This document shows positions 16,269 through 24,827 of a DNA stretch of 64,000 nucleotides, piece by piece; position 1 is the first letter of the stretch; every line of letters begins with the position of its first letter. Position numbers and translations under genes: made by a program. Source of the DNA: Flavobacterium psychroterrae (GTDB lineage: Bacteria > Bacteroidota > Bacteroidia > Flavobacteriales > Flavobacteriaceae); NCBI RefSeq assembly GCF_018380615.1, contig NZ_JAGYVZ010000020.1:1-64000 (forward strand). The letters run 5' to 3'. The notes under the pieces were generated by a model. The model did no database searches, was not told the origin of the DNA, and saw only the letters and a list, made by a program, of their open reading frames with translations.

Positions 16269-17348
16269 ATGGAAAAGAAAAAAACAAATACTAAATTCAT
16301 CATTATACTAACCGTATTGATTTTAGTGGGTGGAACTTACGGAATAACAAAATACATGCACTCTTTAGCTCACGAAGAAACAGATGATGCTCAGATTGAG
16401 AAAAAAATGAATCCAATTATTCCCAGAGTATCTGGATATATTAGCAAAGTGTATGTAAAAGATAATGATTTTGTAAAAAAAGGAGATACTTTATTTACTA
16501 TCGACAAAAGAGATTACCAATTGAAGATTGATGAAGCTAATGCTGCATTATTAGGTGCTGAAGGTCAATACGAAGCTGCTAAAGCTGATATTGGAAGTGC
16601 ATATGCAAGCATTTCAGTTTCTGATGCAAATATGAGATCAGCAGGTGGTTCTATCGAAAGTGCAAAAATCAGATTGAGACAGCTTACAAATGATTTCAAT
16701 CGTTACAATAATTTGTATAAAACACATACTATTACAAAACAACAATTTGAGCAGGCTCAAAGTGCAAAAGATGAAGCCGAAAATCAAGTTCGTGTTTTAG
16801 AACAACAACAAAGAGCAAGTTCTTACCAAAAATCAGTAATTCAATCGAAATCAAAAGTTTCTGATAAACAAACTGAAGTTGCTGCTGCAAATATTAAAAG
16901 AGCTAAAACGATGCTTGATGTAGCACATTTAAACCTAACTTATACTGTAGTAACTGCTGCAATTGACGGACAGGTTTCTAAAGTTGATATTCAGCCTGGA
17001 CAATTAGTTCAGCCGGGACAATCTTTATTTTACATCATCAATAATACTGAAGCTTGGGTTGTAGCCAACTTTAAAGAAACTCAATTAAACAAAATGATTG
17101 TGGGTCAAAAAGTAAGCTTAAAAGTTGATGCTTATCCTAACTATGAATTCAAAGGAACTTTAACTTCATTTTCTCCAGCAACAGGATCTCGTTTTTCATT
17201 ATTACCTCCTGATAACGCAACAGGTAACTTCGTAAAAACAATTCAGAGATTACCGGTAAAAATTAGTTTAGACGAATCAAACGATCCTGAAAAAGTAAAA
17301 TTACTAAGACCAGGAATGAATGTTGACGTAGACGTACATTTAAAATAA
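16269..17348 (+). CDS. EmrA/HlyD-type membrane fusion protein
   Basis: A 359-residue periplasmic adaptor with one N-terminal transmembrane helix (residues 10-28). It has an E-T-D-D-A-Q motif, a biotinyl-lipoyl-like half with V-S-G-Y-I-S-K-V-Y-V-K-D-N-D-F-V-K-K-G-D, a long coiled-coil hairpin (residues 85-205) and a second lipoyl half containing A-A-I-D-G-Q-V-S-K-V. It starts 12 bp after the TolC-like gene and ends 4 bp before the MFS pump. Confidence 0.95.
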   Translation: MEKKKTNTKFIIILTVLILVGGTYGITKYMHSLAHEETDDAQIEKKMNPIIPRVSGYISKVYVKDNDFVKKGDTLFTIDKRDYQLKIDEANAALLGAEGQYEAAKADIGSAYASISVSDANMRSAGGSIESAKIRLRQLTNDFNRYNNLYKTHTITKQQFEQAQSAKDEAENQVRVLEQQQRASSYQKSVIQSKSKVSDKQTEVAAANIKRAKTMLDVAHLNLTYTVVTAAIDGQVSKVDIQPGQLVQPGQSLFYIINNTEAWVVANFKETQLNKMIVGQKVSLKVDAYPNYEFKGTLTSFSPATGSRFSLLPPDNATGNFVKTIQRLPVKISLDESNDPEKVKLLRPGMNVDVDVHLK

Positions 17349-17352
17349 TATA

Positions 17353-18939
17353 ATGACAGCAGTACAAGGAGATGACGATTTAGTAGAATACGGTTACAGA
17401 CGTGTGATTATTACAATTACTGCAGTACTTTGTGCACTGCTGGAAATTGTAGATACCACGATTGTAAACGTAGCACTAACTGACATGCGAGGTAGCCTTG
17501 GTGCTACTTTGACTGATGTGGCTTGGGTAATTACAGCATACGCAATTGCGAATGTTATTGTAATACCGATGACGAGTTGGCTTTCACAACAATTTGGAAG
17601 ACGTAATTATTTTGTGGCCTCTATCATATTATTTACAGTCTGTTCCTTTTTATGCGGAAATGCCAGTAATATTTGGGAATTAGTTGCTTTTAGGTTTGTA
17701 CAAGGTATGGGTGGTGGAGCTTTATTAGTAACAGCTCAAACTATTATCACCGAGAGTTATCCTATCGCTAAACGTGGTATGGCGCAGGCTATCTACGGAA
17801 TGGGTGTAATTGTTGGTCCAACTTTAGGTCCGCCTTTAGGAGGATATTTAGTAGATAATTATTCTTGGCCTTATATTTTTTATATCAATATTCCGTTAGG
17901 AATTATTGCAACTATTTTGGCACTTACTTTCGTAAGAAGTCCGAAATATGGAGAAAAATTAAAAGCCAATCAGGTTGACTGGTGGGGAATTATATTATTA
18001 GCCTCTTTTATTGGATCATTACAATTCGTATTAGAGCACGGACAACAAGACGATTGGTTCAACGATTCGCTTATTGTAACCTTAAGTGTTGTAACTGTTC
18101 TGGGATTAGTATTATTTATCTGGCGAGAGCTGACGTATAAACATCCTATTGTAAACTTAAGTGTTTTAAAAGATGGAAATTTAAGAATTGGAACCGTAAT
18201 GTGTTTTATTCTTGGTTTCGGTTTATACGGATCAACTTTGATTATTCCAATTTATACGCAATCTGTTTTAGGATGGACAGCAACTGATGCTGGATTACTA
18301 TTGATTCCGGGTTCGATTACCACAGCGATCATGATGCCATTTGTGGGTAATATGATTCAAAAAGGAGTTCCGCAAGGATATATGGTTGGAGTTGGATTTT
18401 TAGTATTCTTCTTCTTTACATTTATGATGCAAACCCGCATGACGCCTGATACCGGTGTTGAACATATGTATTGGCCTTTGATTTTAAGAGGAATTGGTTT
18501 AGGATTACTTTTTGTACCTATTACTACACTTTCGCTTTCTACATTAAAAGGAAAACATATTGGTGAAGGAGCTGCTTTTACAGGAATGATGAGACAATTG
18601 GGTGGTTCATTTGGTATTGCAATTATTACCACTTTTATCACTCGTTTCAGTCAGGAACACCGAGTAGACTTATTGACTAATTTAGATCCTGCAAAATTCG
18701 ATGTTCAACAACGTATTGCAGGAATGCAAAGAGCATTTGAAGCTAAAGGCTATAGTGCCGATGTCGCTCTTAAAAAAACCTATCAGGCTTTAGAATATTC
18801 TGTAATGAAACAAAGTACAGTAATGTCATACATAGATATTTTTATGTATCTGGGAATTATGTTCTTATGCTGTATTCCTATTATATTTTTCATTAAAAAA
18901 GGAAAAAACAAAATTAATCCTGCTGATGCAATGCATTAA
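17353..18939 (+). CDS. DHA2 (EmrB/QacA) family MFS drug exporter
   Basis: A 528-residue proton antiporter with about 14 predicted membrane helices. The first helix region has the family signature L-E-I-V-D-T-T-I-V-N-V-A-L, followed by the loop G-R-R-N-Y and the motif C region G-P-T-L-G-P-P-L-G-G-Y. It pairs with the EmrA-like adaptor and TolC-like channel to export drugs or amphiphiles through both membranes. Confidence 0.95.
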   Translation: MTAVQGDDDLVEYGYRRVIITITAVLCALLEIVDTTIVNVALTDMRGSLGATLTDVAWVITAYAIANVIVIPMTSWLSQQFGRRNYFVASIILFTVCSFLCGNASNIWELVAFRFVQGMGGGALLVTAQTIITESYPIAKRGMAQAIYGMGVIVGPTLGPPLGGYLVDNYSWPYIFYINIPLGIIATILALTFVRSPKYGEKLKANQVDWWGIILLASFIGSLQFVLEHGQQDDWFNDSLIVTLSVVTVLGLVLFIWRELTYKHPIVNLSVLKDGNLRIGTVMCFILGFGLYGSTLIIPIYTQSVLGWTATDAGLLLIPGSITTAIMMPFVGNMIQKGVPQGYMVGVGFLVFFFFTFMMQTRMTPDTGVEHMYWPLILRGIGLGLLFVPITTLSLSTLKGKHIGEGAAFTGMMRQLGGSFGIAIITTFITRFSQEHRVDLLTNLDPAKFDVQQRIAGMQRAFEAKGYSADVALKKTYQALEYSVMKQSTVMSYIDIFMYLGIMFLCCIPIIFFIKKGKNKINPADAMH

Positions 18940-18960
18940 TAATAATTGATTTATAATACG

Positions 18961-18995
18961 AAAAAGCCGGGCTATTTATTTAGCCCAGCTTTTTG
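18961..18995 (+). terminator. Terminator of the efflux operon
   Basis: AAAAAGCCGGGCT and AGCCCAGCTTTTT form a stem with one mismatch around an AT-rich loop, 22 bp after the MFS gene. Confidence 0.85.
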
Positions 18996-19029
18996 GTTTA
19001 TAATTCTAACATCCGATGATTGTGGCGAA

Positions 19030-19204
19030 GGGATTGAAATCCGTACCCAGAATATATTCTAAATTTGAAGGGATTAAAATCCCTACCTACAATATGTTCC
19101 GAGTCTCCGACTCTCTATTGAAAACTTAGAAACTTAGTGTCTCAGATTCTTAGCCTCTTTAAAAAAACCTTTGTCCCTCTGAACCTTTACCTCTTTGAAC
19201 CTTC
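19030..19204. repeat. Degenerate word-repeat region downstream of yaaA
   Basis: GGGATTGAAATCC, GGGATTAAAATCCC and CCTACAATATG (19030-19100) match the better preserved element at 23198-23311; GAGTCTCCGACTC (19102-19114) is the equivalent of its GAGCCGATGGCTC. From 19124 on, 8-bp words (AACTTAG, CTCTGAACC, CTCTTTGAACC) of the type seen at 27661 and 34889 follow. No gene is visible here. Confidence 0.65.
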
Positions 19205-19214
19205 CTAAAAAAAA

Positions 19215-19973
19215 TTATCTCGTAAAAACCAAATGATTTCCTTCTGAAAGATTGGCATCAAAATGATAGCCTTCATAATCGAAGCCTTTTAAATCATCAA
19301 CAGTTTCAGCATTTGTATCAATGATATAACGAACCATCATTCCCCTGGCCTTTTTGGCGAAGAAGCTGATTATCTTTAATTTCCCATCTTTATAATCTTT
19401 AAAATCAGGAGTAATTACGGGAACTTTTAAAGCTTTTACATCAACTGCTGAGAAATATTCGTTACTGGCTAAATTCACGAATAATTCTCCTTTTTCAAGT
19501 TCTTTATTTAAAGATTTTGTTACAGTTGGTTTCCAGAATTCATGAAGGTTTTTATATTCACCAACAGGTAATTTAGTTCCCATTTCTAAACGGTAAGCCT
19601 GCATTAAATCCAGCGGTTTTAAAACTCCGTAAAGTCCGGATAAAATTCGAAGTTTGCTTTGTAAAACCTCCAATTTTTCAAGCGGAATTGTATAGGCATC
19701 TAAACCTGTATAGACATCACCATCAAAAGTATAAATTGCCGGACGTGCATTTTCTGGTGTAAATGGTGTCTTCCAATCCTGGTTTCTTTTCCAGTTTAGG
19801 TCTGATAATTTATCTGAAATGGACATTAGTTCAGATAATTCAGCTGGTTTTTTATCTTTTAGAATTTTATGAACCTGACGTGCTTCTTTTAAAAAAGCTG
19901 ATTCTGTATATTGTGTAGTTGGTAATTCTTTTTCGAAATTTAAGGACTTTGCCGGCGATATAACAATTTTCAT
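19215..19973 (-). CDS. yaaA: Peroxide stress protein YaaA (UPF0246)
   Basis: A 252-residue protein starting M-K-I-V-I-S-P-A-K-S-L-N, the family's N-terminus. The reading frame could be extended 95 codons upstream, but this would run through a palindromic repeat, and a -7 box stands just before the chosen ATG. Other family motifs include Y-T-F-D-G-D-V-Y-T-G-L-D, L-S-G-L-Y-G-V-L-K-P and A-S-N-E-Y-F near residue 180. YaaA binds DNA and lowers intracellular iron during peroxide stress in E. coli; the same role here is inferred. Confidence 0.95.
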   Translation of the reverse strand: MKIVISPAKSLNFEKELPTTQYTESAFLKEARQVHKILKDKKPAELSELMSISDKLSDLNWKRNQDWKTPFTPENARPAIYTFDGDVYTGLDAYTIPLEKLEVLQSKLRILSGLYGVLKPLDLMQAYRLEMGTKLPVGEYKNLHEFWKPTVTKSLNKELEKGELFVNLASNEYFSAVDVKALKVPVITPDFKDYKDGKLKIISFFAKKARGMMVRYIIDTNAETVDDLKGFDYEGYHFDANLSEGNHLVFTR

Positions 19974-19993
19974 GTGTGCGTTTTTATATGATT

Positions 19994-20001
19994 CAAAAAT
20001 A
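19994..20001 (-). promoter_or_regulatory. -7 box for yaaA
   Basis: The plus strand reads CAAAAATA, so the minus strand reads TATTTTTG (TAnnTTTG), ending about 20 nt before the yaaA ATG. It confirms the shorter start. Confidence 0.55.
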
Positions 20002-20068
20002 CAAATTGAAATCTTAAAAATAAGATATCGGAATTGATTTGTTCGATAGTGATATAAATACTTTTTAA

Positions 20069-20145
20069 CCACAAATTTTACAAATTTTCGCAAATTATAT
20101 TTAAAATTAAAAATAGAAATTTGCGAAAATTTGTGCAATTTGTGG
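20069..20145. repeat. 28-bp inverted repeat between yaaA and the CCA enzyme
   Basis: The left arm 20069-20096 (starting CCACAAATTTTACAAATT) and right arm 20118-20145 (ending GTGCAATTTGTGG) match at 26 of 28 positions around a 21-nt loop. The arms are made of 9-10-bp words. This 330-bp gap holds no gene. Confidence 0.85.
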
Positions 20146-20302
20146 TTGCTCTTTGCACTTTGACAAAATTCCACACTGAAAATTTTCAATTTCAATAAAA
20201 AAGTCAACAATACATTATAATAGGCATTTTCTATGTTGTAAATTTGCACACGTTTCATTCTTCTTAAAGAATAGAAATATATTATTTTAAATTAGTGAAT
20301 TC

Positions 20303-21733
20303 GTGGCTATACAAACAAACTATAAAACAGCATTAGAACATAAAATCTTCGGAGTAATTTCGAAAGCATCTCAGGAACTTAACGTCGATAGTTATGTAAT
20401 TGGCGGCTTTGTTAGGGATTTACTTTTAAACCGGGGTTCTAAAAAAGACATTGATGTTGTTGCCGTTGGTAGCGGAATCGAATTGGCACTAAAGGTTTCT
20501 GAACTACTTCCTAAAAGACCAAAAGTACAGGTTTTTAAAACTTACGGAACTGCAATGTTGCGTTTTGAAGATACTGACATAGAATTTGTTGGTGCCCGAA
20601 AAGAATCTTATAACTTCGACAGCAGAAATCCTATTGTTGAAAATGGAACGCTGGAAGATGATCAAAATCGTCGTGATTTTACCATCAATGCTTTGGCTTT
20701 ATCTTTAAATGAAAAAACATTTGGAGATCTTTCTGATCCGTTTAACGGATTGGCTGATTTGGAAAATAAAACTATCAAAACACCTTTAGATCCAAGTATT
20801 ACTTATTCTGATGATCCATTGCGAATGCTTCGTGCAATTCGTTTTGCAAATCAATTGGATTTCGAAATCGAAAAAAACTCACTTGACGCGATCACTAAAA
20901 ACGCCGAAAGAATAAATATTATTTCCGGAGAACGCATTGTTGATGAATTGAATAAAATTCTTTCGACAGCTAAACCTTCTGTTGGATTTTTACTTTTATA
21001 CCAGACTGGACTTTTAGATATTATTTTACCTGAATTAACTGCTTTGAATCAGGTGGAGGAAATTGAAGGTCATACACATAAAAACAATTTTTATCACACA
21101 TTAGAAGTTGTCGATAATATTTGTCCAAACACAGATGATGTTTGGTTACGTTGGTCCGCATTATTGCATGATATTGGGAAAGCACCAACAAAACGTTTCA
21201 ATAAAAAACAAGGCTGGACTTTTCACGGACATGAATTTCTTGGCGGAAAAATGGCGAAGAAAATATTTGAACGTTTACACATGCCTTTGAATCACAAAAT
21301 GAAATTTGTTCAGAAAATGGTCATTATGAGTTCTCGTCCTATTGTTTTGGCGCAGGATATCGTCACAGACAGTGCAGTTCGTCGTTTGGTTTTTGATGCC
21401 GGAGAAGATGTTGAGGATTTAATGATTTTATGTGAAGCTGATATCACAACCAAAAACCCTTCGAAGTTTAAGAAATATCATAAAAACTTTGAAATCGTTC
21501 GCAAGAAAATTGTTGAGGTAGAAGAACGCGATCATGTTCGTAATTTTCAACCGCCAATTTCAGGCGAAGAAATTATGGCAATTTTTGATTTGAAGCCTTC
21601 CCGTGAAATCGGAATGTTGAAAGAAGCGGTCAAAGAAGCTATTTTAGAAGGTGATATTCCAAATGAATATCAGGCTGCTTATGATTTTATTATTAAAAGA
21701 GCAGAAAAATTGAATTTAACGCCTAAAAAATAA
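20303..21733 (+). CDS. CCA tRNA nucleotidyltransferase with HD domain
   Basis: A 476-residue class II nucleotidyltransferase. The N-terminal G-G-F-V-R-D-L-L-L (residues 32-40) and metal-binding D-I-D-V-V lie in the catalytic domain, followed by R-R-D-F-T-I-N-A-L-A and an R-x-x-R-F-A-N neck region. A C-terminal HD domain has L-L-H-D-I-G-K. It adds or repairs the tRNA 3' CCA end; the HD part may be a phosphatase/phosphodiesterase. Translation starts at GTG. It overlaps the next gene by one base (TAATG), which implies translational coupling. Confidence 0.95.
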   Translation: MAIQTNYKTALEHKIFGVISKASQELNVDSYVIGGFVRDLLLNRGSKKDIDVVAVGSGIELALKVSELLPKRPKVQVFKTYGTAMLRFEDTDIEFVGARKESYNFDSRNPIVENGTLEDDQNRRDFTINALALSLNEKTFGDLSDPFNGLADLENKTIKTPLDPSITYSDDPLRMLRAIRFANQLDFEIEKNSLDAITKNAERINIISGERIVDELNKILSTAKPSVGFLLLYQTGLLDIILPELTALNQVEEIEGHTHKNNFYHTLEVVDNICPNTDDVWLRWSALLHDIGKAPTKRFNKKQGWTFHGHEFLGGKMAKKIFERLHMPLNHKMKFVQKMVIMSSRPIVLAQDIVTDSAVRRLVFDAGEDVEDLMILCEADITTKNPSKFKKYHKNFEIVRKKIVEVEERDHVRNFQPPISGEEIMAIFDLKPSREIGMLKEAVKEAILEGDIPNEYQAAYDFIIKRAEKLNLTPKK

Positions 21734-22095
21734 TGAATCATGTAGTGCTGATTTACTGGATTATAATTGCCACAATAGTTATATATTCAAACTATATGTT
21801 TTTTAAAAAACTGAAAAATATTCAAACAAAACATTTAGCACATACATCAATCTATTTTTTGATTAGCATTATTTCACCTGTTTTAATTATGCTGTTTTTT
21901 ATGCTAGTGGTAAAAAGTCCACGTTTAATTCAAATTTTGAACTTAAAAATTGATTACTATGACTACCCTTTTAGAATTATTTATGGTTGTGTAGTATTTC
22001 CTCTTGGCTTTTTTGCAAATATATATTTCGCGAAGTTCTATTTAAAAAGAATTTCCAAAACAAAAAATGAAATCGAATTAATTGGAAAAGAATGA
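21733..22095 (+). CDS. Small integral membrane protein of unknown function
   Basis: A 120-residue protein with three hydrophobic segments (about residues 3-22, 36-60 and 75-102), probably in the inner membrane. I do not recognise a family. It is coupled by 1-bp and 4-bp overlaps to the CCA enzyme upstream and heme A synthase downstream, so it is translated with them. Its role could relate to heme or cytochrome assembly, by context only. Confidence 0.75.
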   Translation: MNHVVLIYWIIIATIVIYSNYMFFKKLKNIQTKHLAHTSIYFLISIISPVLIMLFFMLVVKSPRLIQILNLKIDYYDYPFRIIYGCVVFPLGFFANIYFAKFYLKRISKTKNEIELIGKE

Positions 22096-23117
22096 AAAAA
22101 GAGAATAAATCAGTAATTATTTGGTTACTATCAGGTTGTGTTTTATTGTTTTTAATGGTTGTAGTTGGGGGAATTACCCGCTTAACAAATTCAGGTTTAT
22201 CAATGACGGACTGGCATTTGGTAACCGATACTTTCCCGCCTTTGACGGATGCAAAATGGAACGAAGCTTTTGAGCAATACAAGAAATTTCCTGAATATCA
22301 AAAAATCAATATTCACAACGATTTTCAACTTTCAGATTATAAATTTATTTATTTCTGGGAATGGTTTCACCGTTTTATTGGTCGTATCATCGGGTTAGTT
22401 TTCTTTGTGCCGTTTGTTTATTTCTTAATGAGAAAAAAACTGGATCGTCCAACAATCAAAAAATGTATTGTTTTATTGGCAATGGGAGGATTTCAAGGTT
22501 TTCTTGGATGGTTTATGGTTCGCAGCGGATTAATCGACAATCCTGATGTAAGTCATTTTAGACTTTCACTACATCTTACTTTTGCTTTTATCACTTTTGC
22601 TTATACTTTATGGGTGGCGCTGGATTTAATTTATCCTGAAAGAACGATTACTAAAGTGATTCCTCTTCGAAATATTGCACGATTTGCTCTGGTTGCTTTA
22701 TTGATTCAAATTATTTACGGTGGTTTTGTAGCAGGTTTAAATGCAGGATTGATTCATAATCACTGGCCTTTAATGAGCGACGGACAATTTATTCATGATT
22801 CTGTTTTTATCGAACAGCCAACATTGGTTAAAAACTTAATCGAAGGAAAAAGCGGCGTTCAGTTCGTTCACAGAACTTTTGCTTATGTCGTTGTAGCTTT
22901 TATTCTGTTTTTATATTATAAAAGCACCAAATTCTCGCTTACAAGAACGCAAAGTAACGGAATCAAAACTTTGGTTGTTTTTGTTTTTATCCAATTTGCT
23001 TTAGGAGTTTTTACTCTTTTATATAGTGTTCCATTGGCTTTAGGATTAATTCACCAAATTATGGCTTTCTTCCTTTTAAGTGCCATGACTTTTACTTTGC
23101 ATAGATTGAGCAAATAA
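22092..23117 (+). CDS. ctaA: Heme A synthase (CtaA/COX15 family)
   Basis: A 341-residue membrane protein with eight predicted helices that oxidises heme O to heme A for cytochrome oxidase. Signatures are G-G-I-T-R-L-T-N-S-G-L-S-M-T-D-W near residue 25, E-W-F-H-R-F-I-G-R, G-A/F-Q-G-F-L-G-W-F-M-V-R-S-G-L, N-A-G-L-I-H-N-H-W-P-L and V-Q-F-V-H-R-T-F-A-Y. The four heme-ligand histidines are in these motifs. It overlaps the preceding gene by ATGA. Confidence 0.96.
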   Translation: MKKENKSVIIWLLSGCVLLFLMVVVGGITRLTNSGLSMTDWHLVTDTFPPLTDAKWNEAFEQYKKFPEYQKINIHNDFQLSDYKFIYFWEWFHRFIGRIIGLVFFVPFVYFLMRKKLDRPTIKKCIVLLAMGGFQGFLGWFMVRSGLIDNPDVSHFRLSLHLTFAFITFAYTLWVALDLIYPERTITKVIPLRNIARFALVALLIQIIYGGFVAGLNAGLIHNHWPLMSDGQFIHDSVFIEQPTLVKNLIEGKSGVQFVHRTFAYVVVAFILFLYYKSTKFSLTRTQSNGIKTLVVFVFIQFALGVFTLLYSVPLALGLIHQIMAFFLLSAMTFTLHRLSK

Positions 23118-23130
23118 AACAAAATTTATA

Positions 23131-23170
23131 GAAACAAAAAAAATCCTTCGCTGAAGGATTTTTTTGTTTC
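23131..23170. terminator. Bidirectional terminator after heme A synthase
   Basis: AATCCTTC and GAAGGATT stems around GCT are flanked by A and T runs, and the whole is symmetric from GAAAC to GTTTC. It could end the plus-strand operon and, further on, minus-strand transcripts from the LytTR operon. Confidence 0.85.
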
Positions 23171-23197
23171 TATTACGAACCTAAATCGTATTGAACA

Positions 23198-23311
23198 TAA
23201 ACCGGATTAAAATCCGGCCCTACAAAATAGATCGAGCCGATGGCTCTTTAATATTGGATTGAATTCCGTAGGAATGGTTTATATTGTAGGGCTGGATTTT
23301 AATCCAGTTTA
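23198..23311. repeat. 32-bp inverted repeat with GGATTAAAATCC core
   Basis: Arms at 23198-23229 and 23280-23311 match at 29 of 32 positions; each includes a smaller palindrome (CCGGATTAAAATCCGG, CTGGATTTTAATCCAG) and CCCTACAA. The loop holds GAGCCGATGGCTC. A degraded copy lies at 19030-19115. Confidence 0.85.
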
Positions 23312-23333
23312 CATATAGTGAAAATATTATTTT

Positions 23334-24101
23334 TTACCCAAGCCAATTCTTAAAATCCTGCACCTTTTCGCGGCTTACAATTACTTCATCTTCTTTATAT
23401 GTAGGTAAAATTACTTTAAGACGAGAGTTGGTATACACCTGAATTTCTTTTATTGCTGTAAGCGGAACAATGAATTTTCGGCTTACGCGAAAGAAATCTT
23501 TTTTATCTAATTCATGCTCTAAAATTTCAAGAGTCGAATCGATTAAATAATTTCTATTATCAAAAGTATGAATGTACGTTCCTTTGTTTTCACTAAAAAA
23601 ACATTCGATTTCTTCTGTAGTAATTACTTTTAAATGTTGACCAATTTTAACTGTAAATCGCTTTTTATAGCTCTTTTCAAAAGGATTGGATAACATTTGG
23701 CGTATTTGTTCAAAATCAAGCTGAAGATTTTGATTTCCTGAATCTGCTTTAGGCAATCTTGTTTTAAATTTAGTAACAGCCACTTCAAGATCATCTTCGT
23801 CAATGGGTTTTAAAAGATAATCGATGCTATTAAGTTTGAAGGCTTTTAATGCATATTCATCGTAAGCGGTTGTGAAAATAATGGCGCTTTGAATGTCTAT
23901 TTTTTCGAAAATTTCAAACGATAAGCCATCTGATAACTGAATATCAAGAAAAATCAAATCCGGATGTTGATTGTTGGAAAACCAATGAATTGATTCTTCT
24001 ACCGAGTGCAACATAGTAGATACTGAGATATTTAACTTTTCGAGTTTTCGCTGCAATAACCTTGCAGCCGGTTTTTCGTCTTCTATAATTAATGTGGTCA
24101 T
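23334..24101 (-). CDS. LytTR family response regulator
   Basis: A 255-residue two-component regulator. The receiver domain has acidic E7/D8, the phosphorylation site Asp53 in I-F-L-D-I-Q-L, Thr near residue 79 (F-T-T-A-Y-D-E) and Lys near residue 98. A LytTR DNA-binding domain occupies about residues 150-255. It is the last gene of a locus with the kinase at 24827 and two 2TM proteins, so its partner is clear. Targets are unknown; it may act on the same operon or on the TonB receptor upstream. Confidence 0.95.
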   Translation of the reverse strand: MTTLIIEDEKPAARLLQRKLEKLNISVSTMLHSVEESIHWFSNNQHPDLIFLDIQLSDGLSFEIFEKIDIQSAIIFTTAYDEYALKAFKLNSIDYLLKPIDEDDLEVAVTKFKTRLPKADSGNQNLQLDFEQIRQMLSNPFEKSYKKRFTVKIGQHLKVITTEEIECFFSENKGTYIHTFDNRNYLIDSTLEILEHELDKKDFFRVSRKFIVPLTAIKEIQVYTNSRLKVILPTYKEDEVIVSREKVQDFKNWLG

Positions 24102-24137
24102 TTAGCAGGATCCAAAAATTGAAAATTTAGTTTAAAA

Positions 24138-24506
24138 TTACTCCCATTTATTTTTATTCTGAGCATCTTTATCCATATATTTTTGAATTTTCTTTTGCTC
24201 CCAATCTCTATTGAAAAAAATATCCGGTCCAAATACTGTAAATGCATGAATCAGTAAAGCAATTCCCCAGTAAAATAAGGTCGAATAACTTTGCCAGTTT
24301 TCAAAACCTCGCACTTCAATATGACTCCAGGTAAAATTTCTGCTAAAATTTGAGATTAGAATTATAGCATTTACAATGACAAAAATTCTCAAATGCGAAT
24401 AAAATCCTTTAATTCGTTTCACTTTTTTGAATGCAATTTCATAACTTTCTTCTGTACTAAATTTGTGTGCATGTTCATCATACATCTGTTTTCTAAATCG
24501 TCCCAT
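24138..24506 (-). CDS. 2TM domain protein
   Basis: A 122-residue protein made of one 2TM domain: an amphipathic start (A-F-K-K-V-K-R-I-K-G-F-Y), two membrane helices (about residues 45-65 and 80-100) and a basic tail R-D-W-E-Q-K-K-I-Q-K-Y ending N-K-N-K-W-E. It has no catalytic residues. It resembles the protein encoded next to it and the C-terminus of the kinase, so the three look like copies of one module. A role in sensing or anchoring the kinase is an inference. Confidence 0.88.
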   Translation of the reverse strand: MGRFRKQMYDEHAHKFSTEESYEIAFKKVKRIKGFYSHLRIFVIVNAIILISNFSRNFTWSHIEVRGFENWQSYSTLFYWGIALLIHAFTVFGPDIFFNRDWEQKKIQKYMDKDAQNKNKWE

Positions 24507-24521
24507 TTTATTTTGATTTAA

Positions 24522-24827
24522 TTATTGCCATTTATTTTTTCCTTCTCTTTCTTTTTCCATCAGTTCTCTGATTTTTCGTTCTTCCCAATCTTTTCCAAGA
24601 ACAGGGAATATTTCAAAAACTTTTAATCCATGAAAAACAACACCAACTCCCCACCACATTAATGGCCAATAAAACCACAAATGATCTGGCGATGTATATA
24701 GATTTACAAAGATCAAGACAATATTTACACCAATATATGATGTCAGGTTGGCATAAAATGCTTTGATATTTTCCACTTTCTTTTTTGCCAGGTAATATCT
24801 GTCTTCGTCATTTAAATTTGTATCCAT
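24522..24827 (-). CDS. 2TM domain protein
   Basis: A 101-residue protein consisting only of a 2TM domain: A-K-K-K-V-E-N-I-K-A-F-Y, two membrane helices and D-W-E-E-R-K-I-R-E-L, ending N-K-W-Q. Its start codon overlaps the stop codon of the kinase gene by one base (TAATG read on the minus strand), so it is translated with the kinase. The sequence is closer to the kinase C-terminus than to the protein encoded at 24138. Confidence 0.9.
   Translation of the reverse strand: MDTNLNDEDRYYLAKKKVENIKAFYANLTSYIGVNIVLIFVNLYTSPDHLWFYWPLMWWGVGVVFHGLKVFEIFPVLGKDWEERKIRELMEKEREGKNKWQ

Noticed and set aside
19974..20258. N-terminal extension of YaaA by 95 residues
   Set aside because: The extension reads through a palindromic repeat, is not part of the family, and a -7 box lies between it and the chosen start.
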